In this document: positions 7,080 through 10,887 of the stretch, one piece after another | Numbering within the stretch: position 1 is the first letter of the stretch | Layout of the letters: each line of letters begins with the position of its first letter | Source of the DNA: CAZQQN01 sp964549595 | GTDB taxonomy: Bacteria > Bacteroidota > Bacteroidia > CAILMK01 > CAYYUA01 | DNA length: 10,887 nucleotides | Assembly: GCA_964549595.1 (NCBI GenBank) | Contig: CAZJWK010000098.1 | Location: 1 to 10,887, forward strand | Direction of reading: 5' to 3' | Position numbers and translations under genes: made by a program | Notes under the pieces: generated by a model | What the model saw: only the letters and a program-made list of their open reading frames with translations | Told to the model about the DNA's origin: nothing | Databases searched by the model: none

Positions 7080-7490
7080 ATGGCAGAATCCGTTACCTTA
7101 GAAGCAGCTACTCAGGAAATCATGAAGGCCATAGACGCAAAGGCAGACCAAATATTCGGAGAAAAATGGAAAGGCAATACGGATATGGTTAAAGGCTTAA
7201 CGATGAAAGTGGTTATGCTTCAAGCCTTCGATATGGAATGGGCCTTACCCCATCAGTACCAAACGCTTAAATCCCCCATTCTTAGGGATTTTGATCCGGA
7301 AATCCGCGAGGTGGAAAACCTTTATCTCCAGGCCGCTAATGAATTTGCCCGTCAAGGGCTGGATGACAAACAGGCCATCAATGAAGCCCGCAATCAAATG
7401 TTCATGGCTACAGCGGAAGTGATCCCTCAGGAAATGGTAACGGAAATACAGGACTTGATCCATACTTCATTGGGCAGTGGAAAATGCTGA
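7080..7490 (+). CDS. Conserved-looking helical protein, function unknown
   Basis: I do not recognise this 136 aa protein. It has no signal peptide or membrane segment, so it should be cytoplasmic. The composition suggests an almost entirely alpha-helical fold: long stretches rich in Ala, Glu, Gln, Met and Leu, such as AATQEIMKAIDAKADQIF (9-26) and AINEARNQMFMATAEV (99-114). A central loop carries MEWALPHQYQTLKSP (52-66). It contains one cysteine, the last residue. I chose ATG at 7080; the TTG at 7059 would add seven residues (LLIKNLM) without benefit. It diverges from the NUDIX gene across about 106 bases and converges on the dehydrogenase gene. Codon use resembles its neighbours, so it is probably a real gene. 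Confidence 0.75.
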   Translation: MAESVTLEAATQEIMKAIDAKADQIFGEKWKGNTDMVKGLTMKVVMLQAFDMEWALPHQYQTLKSPILRDFDPEIREVENLYLQAANEFARQGLDDKQAINEARNQMFMATAEVIPQEMVTEIQDLIHTSLGSGKC

Positions 7491-7541
7491 AGGCTATATA
7501 GACAGAGTGCAGTAGAAAAAATGCTTTTCCGGGTGCAGGAT

Positions 7542-8381
7542 TTATTTCTTATTTCCCTCGCCAAAAGGGGAATCGGGTTCCCTGGCCATGTGGTTGAATA
7601 CCACACGATCCATTAAACCATTGAAAAATTTATTTAAGGCTACCGTCAATTTTCCCTGACGGGTAAGGATTAACGTTTTCTTTTGTTTTCGAATGGCTTT
7701 TAGGAGGTGCTGAGCCACTTCTTGCGGTTGCATCATGGCCCTTTCATCTCGCGGGGTTTCAGCCTGCGGTTCGCCACTGGCAGAAAGCGCCCTATTCCGA
7801 ATATTGGAAGCCGTAAAACCCGGAGAAAGGGTCAGGACTTTCAGGCCTGTATTCAGGTTTTCTGTTCGTAAAGCCTCCAGAAAACCATTCATGGCAAACT
7901 TGGAAGCCGAATAAGCTGTGCGGCCGGGTAATCCACGAAAGCCCGCAATAGAGCTCACCCCTATTACCCATCCCTTTTGCTTCAACAGATAATCCATAGC
8001 ATAGTGGGTACAATAAATCGTGCCCCAGAAATTGATGTTCATGGTTTGTTCCATGACGGACAAGTCCATTTGGGCGAATAAAGCACGCATGGAAATACCG
8101 GCATTGTTAATCAAAAAATCAATACGGTTGAAATGCTCAGCGGTTTGGTAGATCAGGTTCCGGCAATCTTCCTTTTGACTTACATCGGTAGGAATAGTCA
8201 AAACTTCAACATTGCTTTGGCGGCAAATTTCAGCGGTTTCTGACAATTTTTCCGCATTACGGGCTGCCAATGCCAGATGGGTTCCCTGCCGGGCAAAAGC
8301 CTCAGCAATGGAACGGCCAATACCCGATGACGCACCAGTAATCACAGCCACTTTATCTTGAAACAATGCAGCGGCTACCAT
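7542..8381 (-). CDS. Classical short-chain dehydrogenase/reductase (SDR)
   Basis: This NAD(P)-dependent oxidoreductase has a Rossmann fold, is 279 aa and is cytoplasmic. The cofactor glycine motif is TGASSGIG (15-22). The Arg after strand two (AARN, R41) suggests a preference for NADP(H). D66 (PTDVS) and NNAG (92-95) are present. The catalytic tetrad is N117 (NFWG), S144 (VSSIAG), Y157 and K161 (YSASK). The active-site PGF (187-189) and a C-terminal helical tail fit DHRS7/11beta-HSD1-like members, but the substrate cannot be inferred. The start is ATG at 8381, 11 bases after the stop of the redoxin gene, so the two are probably co-transcribed. It converges on the 7080 gene, with no clear terminator between them. 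Confidence 0.93.
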   Translation of the reverse strand: MVAAALFQDKVAVITGASSGIGRSIAEAFARQGTHLALAARNAEKLSETAEICRQSNVEVLTIPTDVSQKEDCRNLIYQTAEHFNRIDFLINNAGISMRALFAQMDLSVMEQTMNINFWGTIYCTHYAMDYLLKQKGWVIGVSSIAGFRGLPGRTAYSASKFAMNGFLEALRTENLNTGLKVLTLSPGFTASNIRNRALSASGEPQAETPRDERAMMQPQEVAQHLLKAIRKQKKTLILTRQGKLTVALNKFFNGLMDRVVFNHMAREPDSPFGEGNKK

Positions 8382-8392
8382 AAACAGACTTT

Positions 8393-8944
8393 TCAGCCCC
8401 TTTGAGCGTGCGTTTCATCTTCGTATTGCACAGGGGTTCCAATGGGCTCAATTTCAGGGAAGTCTACCGCAAAGCCATCAAGGGTGTAATGAAGGGCATC
8501 CCTTAAATAAACACGGGTCACCAATTCTTCATTTTCCCAGGCATTGTCAATCGGACCCTTATAGGCAAGCTTCTTATTTTTATCGAAAATGAAGGCTTGA
8601 GGCGTAACCTGAACACCAAAGGCTTTTGCCAATTGTTTATCCTCGTCATTGACGAGTTTAATAAAGGCTTTGTTTTGCTGGGCTTTTTCTATCAAGGCTT
8701 CTTCCTCTTCGGATGGCTCGTTATTGCCATTTTGGATATTTATAAAAAGGATGCCTAAACTATCTGGTTTATATTCATCAATGATTTTCCGGAAACGATT
8801 GCAATAAGCCTGGCTATAAGGGCAATAAGAAGAGTAAAATAGGAAAAGGATGGCATCGTAATTGTCAAAAATTTTGTGTGGTGCAATACTTTGTCCTTCT
8901 TCATCAACAAGTTCAAATTCGAATAAGGGTTCCCCAAGCTCCAT
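8393..8944 (-). CDS. Thioredoxin-fold redoxin (AhpC/TSA-like) with monothiol CPYS motif
   Basis: This 183 aa protein without a signal peptide is probably a cytoplasmic thiol oxidoreductase or peroxiredoxin-like protein. The N-terminus (GEPLFEFELVDEEG) has the usual redoxin entry, followed by the strand ILFLFYSSY. The active site is C41-P-Y-S44, so the second thioredoxin cysteine is absent. C48, seven residues on, may act as resolving cysteine. The cis-proline motif VTPQAFIFD (113-121, P115) is present. It resembles the bacterial group with CPYV or CPFV motifs rather than classical CxxC thioredoxins, so disulfide reductase activity should not be assumed. The start is ATG at 8944, and the dehydrogenase gene follows 11 bases later. 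An imperfect -7 element (GACCTTTG, 8995-8988) lies about 43 bases upstream. Confidence 0.88.
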   Translation of the reverse strand: MELGEPLFEFELVDEEGQSIAPHKIFDNYDAILFLFYSSYCPYSQAYCNRFRKIIDEYKPDSLGILFINIQNGNNEPSEEEEALIEKAQQNKAFIKLVNDEDKQLAKAFGVQVTPQAFIFDKNKKLAYKGPIDNAWENEELVTRVYLRDALHYTLDGFAVDFPEIEPIGTPVQYEDETHAQRG

Positions 8945-8961
8945 TTTTACGTTTATCGCTT

Positions 8962-8969
8962 TATTTTTG
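8962..8969 (+). promoter_or_regulatory. Bacteroidota -7 element upstream of the acetyltransferase gene
   Basis: TATTTTTG matches TAnnTTTG exactly and lies 41 bases before the ATG at 9011, a sensible leader length. No good TTTG occurs at the -33 position, which would fall at the start of the divergent redoxin gene. The 66-base intergenic gap must hold promoters for both directions. Confidence 0.4.
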
Positions 8970-9010
8970 CTCAGATTATTGATTGTACAAAGGTCTAAAT
9001 TTTTTCTTAA

Positions 9011-10171
9011 ATGCCATTAATTCCAGTATCGGATTCTCAGACCATTGAAGATTTTTACCGTGTTCCTTATCTTGTTTACGAGAATGATCCGAATTGGATT
9101 CCACCCTTAAGAAAAGACTTGGCCTTTATTTTTGATCCTAATAGCAACCCTGCCTTTAAAGAAAATGCCCTTCAAAGATGGGTTTTGAAAGATGAGAAAA
9201 ACCGGAACATAGGCCGAATTGCTGCCTTCACAAAAAGTCAGCAAATTGAAAACGAGGATTGTGAAGTGGGTGGAATGGGTTTTTTTGAATGTATTGAGGA
9301 TCAGGAAGCAGCTTTCACCCTCTTCAACCAGGCCAGAGAATGGTTGGAAACCAAAGGTGCCCAGGCTATGGATGGGCCTATTAATTTCGGGGAAAGAGAC
9401 CGTTTTTGGGGATTATTGGTGGAAGGGTTTAAGCCACCCAGTTATCAGGAAAATTACAACCCGCCTTATTACCAAACCTTCTTTGAGGAATATGGCTTCC
9501 AACAGTACTTTCTCCAGAAAACTTTTGAATTAAGCAGGGATACTGTTAAAGTGGACCGTTTGAACAGTATTGTGGAAAGGGTAATTCACAGCAACAATAT
9601 CAAAGTCAAAACCCTGGAATTGGATAAGGTGGACCAATATGCGGAAGACTTCATCACAATTTATAACCGTGCATGGGAAAATTTCCAGGACTTTAAGCCC
9701 TTAAACAAACAGGAGGTCAAAGAACTTTTAACCCAGGTTAAACCAATCCTGGAAAAAGATTTTATGCTATTTGCTTATTCGGAAGGTAAGCCGGCTGGGC
9801 TTCTCTTTATGCTGCCTGACGTCAATCAGATATTCAAGCATTTTGATGGAAAAATGGGATGGTGGGAAAAGCTTAAATTCCTCTGGCACCGGAAAAAAGG
9901 GACCATGGATAAATTGAAAGGGGTAGTGATGGGAATTCATCCGGATTACCAGGGAAAAGGCATAGATGCCATGTTGGTTCATAACCTGATCAAAAATGTC
10001 GAATCCAATAAACAGTATCAGCATGCCGAGTTATCCTGGATCGGAGGGTTCAACCCCAAAATGCAGGCAATGATGAAAAAGCTTAATGCCCAAGTAAGCA
10101 AAGTCCATATTACATACCGAAAGATATTTGACCCCAATATTACCTTTGAGCCTTATAAGATCGAGGAATAA
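9011..10171 (+). CDS. GNAT-like N-acyltransferase family protein
   Basis: This 386 aa cytoplasmic protein belongs to a widespread bacterial family of two-domain GNAT-like proteins whose substrate is unknown. The N-terminal half has the family marks VPYLVYENDPNWIPPL (18-33), IGRIAAF (67-73), GGMGFFEC (87-94), GPINF (122-126), GLLVEGF (134-140) and NPPYY (150-154). The C-terminal half has the acetyl-CoA binding signature VMGIHPDYQGKGID (306-319), in which QGKGID is the phosphate-binding loop, followed by AELSWI (339-344) and NPKMQAMMKKLNA (348-360), the usual last strand and helix. Length and ends fit the family. The start is ATG at 9011 with a -7 element 41 bases upstream. It is transcribed alone, and a GGGTCAT hairpin follows 19 bases after the stop. 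Confidence 0.88.
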   Translation: MPLIPVSDSQTIEDFYRVPYLVYENDPNWIPPLRKDLAFIFDPNSNPAFKENALQRWVLKDEKNRNIGRIAAFTKSQQIENEDCEVGGMGFFECIEDQEAAFTLFNQAREWLETKGAQAMDGPINFGERDRFWGLLVEGFKPPSYQENYNPPYYQTFFEEYGFQQYFLQKTFELSRDTVKVDRLNSIVERVIHSNNIKVKTLELDKVDQYAEDFITIYNRAWENFQDFKPLNKQEVKELLTQVKPILEKDFMLFAYSEGKPAGLLFMLPDVNQIFKHFDGKMGWWEKLKFLWHRKKGTMDKLKGVVMGIHPDYQGKGIDAMLVHNLIKNVESNKQYQHAELSWIGGFNPKMQAMMKKLNAQVSKVHITYRKIFDPNITFEPYKIEE

Positions 10172-10190
10172 TTATTTACCAAGCCGTTGA

Positions 10191-10207
10191 GGGTCATGAA
10201 ATGACCC
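10191..10207 (+). terminator. Tight hairpin after the acetyltransferase gene
   Basis: GGGTCAT (10191-10197), three-base loop GAA, ATGACCC (10201-10207): a perfect seven-base-pair stem beginning 19 bases after the stop codon. No T-run follows (AATCCCC), so it is not a textbook intrinsic terminator. It could stabilise the mRNA 3' end or be a protein-binding site. Confidence 0.3.
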
Positions 10208-10472
10208 AATCCCCATAATCATGTCAACAATTGAAAAGCCGAACTTTTATTGTATTGCTTAAAAAACCATTTTTATCGTTTGGCTCAAAGGTTTTACACT
10301 ACATCTTTAAACTTTTCGGAAAAAGTTTCCTGAATGCCCGGAATTCAAACAGGGATAACAGGTAAATCAACATTCAGAAAACCTGTTTGGATAGGAATAA
10401 ACAATCTTAAGGGTTGGAACGTAGTATAATGAACATCACTTTAAAGATCGCTGGAGGATTTTTTAACGCCGG
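10208..10472. other. Gene-free region with several inverted repeats
   Basis: No long ORF is present. The only small ORF I noted is an ATG at 10334 giving 31 codons (ends 10429, starts MPGIQTGITGK). It directly follows an in-frame stop and has no clear ribosome site, so it is doubtful. Three inverted repeats cluster here: AAACTTTT/AAAAGTTT (10309-10316 and 10321-10328), CTGAATG/CATTCAG (10330-10336 and 10371-10377) and AACAGGT/ACCTGTT (10357-10363 and 10381-10387). The last two interleave as a pseudoknot would. This might be an unrecognised small RNA or leader, but I match no known RNA family. Confidence 0.3.
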
Positions 10473-10505
10473 TTTGGAAAAGCGAAATTTAAATCAATAA
10501 ATTTG
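10473..10505 (+). promoter_or_regulatory. Bacteroidota promoter of the tRNA-Lys gene
   Basis: TTTG at 10473-10476 and TAAATTTG at 10498-10505 are separated by 21 bases. Together they match the Bacteroidota primary-sigma consensus TTTG / TAnnTTTG in both boxes. Transcription would start near 10512, giving a short leader before the tRNA at 10526. This is the best promoter in the window. Confidence 0.75.
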
Positions 10506-10525
10506 CACCACTCTTTTGAGAGGTC

Positions 10526-10598
10526 GATTCCGTAGCTCAGCTGGTAGAGCATCTCCCTTTTAAGGAGAGGGTCCAGGGTTCGAATCCCTGCGGGATCA
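10526..10598 (+). tRNA. tRNA-Lys(UUU)
   Basis: This is a 73-base cloverleaf. The acceptor stem GATTCCG (10526-10532) pairs with CGGGATC (10591-10597), with one T-G pair. The D arm is GCTCAGCTGGTAGAGC. The anticodon stem TCTCC/GGAGA holds the loop CTTTTAA, giving anticodon TTT (lysine). The T arm is CAGGG TTCGAAT CCCTG and the discriminator base is A. The 3' CCA is not encoded and must be added enzymatically. The flanks GGTC (10522-10525) and GACC (10600-10603) can extend the acceptor stem in the precursor. Confidence 0.97.
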
Positions 10599-10609
10599 CG
10601 ACCACCAAT

Positions 10610-10647
10610 AAAAAAGCCCTCACAAAATAAATCGTGAGGGCTTTTTT
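10610..10647. terminator. Strong bidirectional intrinsic terminator
   Basis: AGCCCTCAC (10615-10623) pairs perfectly with GTGAGGGCT (10634-10642) around a ten-base loop. A run of A precedes the stem and a run of T follows it. It therefore works in both directions, ending the tRNA-Lys transcript on the plus strand and the partial gene to the right on the minus strand. Confidence 0.92.
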
Positions 10648-10684
10648 ATTTTTTACACACACATGTACACACATTAAAGCCAAT

Positions 10685-10887
10685 TCATTTGGTGAAATCA
10701 ATCCTACCACCTTTTTCGAATACTGGGTAAAAATTAAAAGCACTATAAAGCCTGAATTGGTCAAAATCTTGATAAGATAAAAGGAATTTGGTTCTACCAC
10801 ATTTTTTGTGGAAATTTAGTGCTGTGGTTTTAAATGGGGCCTTCGAGATTTTTTCGTTGCCAACCAAGGCTGATCCATTGACGCGTA
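10685..10887 (-). CDS. C-terminal end of an unknown protein, cut by the right edge
   Basis: A minus-strand frame is open from the right edge to a TGA at 10687-10685, about 67 codons. The visible sequence starts near RVNGSALVGNEKISK and ends YPVFEKGGRIDFTK. The TTG at 10867 could be read as a start, but the frame continues upstream into the edge, so it is more likely internal. I recognise no family. The segment has mixed polar and aromatic content, one cysteine and no membrane helix. The bidirectional terminator lies 38 bases past the stop, as expected for a real 3' end. Only a sequence beyond the edge can show the product. Confidence 0.5.
   Translation of the reverse strand, partial: RVNGSALVGNEKISKAPFKTTALNFHKKCGRTKFLLSYQDFDQFRLYSAFNFYPVFEKGGRIDFTK

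Noticed and set aside
10350..10362. AGGGATAACAGG, identical to the core of the I-SceI site and to a conserved 23S rRNA segment
   Set aside because: Only twelve bases match. The flanks differ from both the full I-SceI site and 23S rRNA, and no rRNA or homing endonuclease is nearby; chance is the simplest explanation.
10654..10674. TACACACACATGTACACACAT repeat after the terminator, considered in parts as a possible attachment site
   Set aside because: It is a short low-complexity CA repeat, it does not duplicate the tRNA 3' end, and no integrase is visible.
10537..10800. Minus-strand ORF of 87 codons ending PQGFEPWTLSLKGRCSTS
   Set aside because: Its 3' part is the reverse complement of the tRNA-Lys gene and the middle is the terminator. 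This peptide ending is a familiar spurious translation of tRNA genes.

Overview
The window looks like a stretch of ordinary chromosome from a member of the Bacteroidota, probably a Cytophagia/Saprospiria-type marine or environmental bacterium. The evidence is the set of protein families (a DUF547 protein, a Bacteroidota-type outer-membrane beta-barrel, a UvrA with a degenerate first zinc finger), promoter-like TAnnTTTG elements, weak or absent Shine-Dalgarno sequences, and a tRNA gene without an encoded CCA. I see no insertion sequence, CRISPR array, prophage or defence cassette.

Layout. Positions 1-225 are non-coding apart from a doubtful ORF running off the left edge. Minus-strand genes follow: uvrA (226-3138), a LysM-type membrane-bound lytic transglycosylase (3131-4369), an outer-membrane beta-barrel protein (4462 to about 5295) and a secreted DUF547 protein (5292-6020). 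In transcription order this runs DUF547, barrel, transglycosylase, uvrA. On the plus strand lies a small two-helix membrane protein (6140-6457). A COG4119-type NUDIX hydrolase (minus, 6500-6973) diverges from a helical protein of unknown function (plus, 7080-7490). A redoxin plus short-chain dehydrogenase pair (minus, 8944 to 7542) diverges from a two-domain GNAT-like acetyltransferase (plus, 9011-10171). The right end holds about 350 non-coding bases with several inverted repeats, a tRNA-Lys(UUU) with a near-perfect Bacteroidota promoter, a strong bidirectional terminator, and the 3' end of a minus-strand gene cut by the edge.

Functionally, the left half combines DNA repair (UvrA) with envelope functions (peptidoglycan cleavage, outer-membrane barrel, secreted DUF547). 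The right half is small-molecule and redox housekeeping. Most of this is routine.

The best anomaly is at about 5292-5310. The beta-barrel gene has no usable start codon or signal peptide of its own. Its frame opens inside the last codons of the DUF547 gene, exactly at a run of nine A containing A AAA AAG in the phase required for -1 slippage, followed at once by the DUF547 stop. This may be a frameshift-made secreted DUF547-barrel fusion (about 519 aa), a decayed gene, or a homopolymer error; the sequence alone cannot decide.
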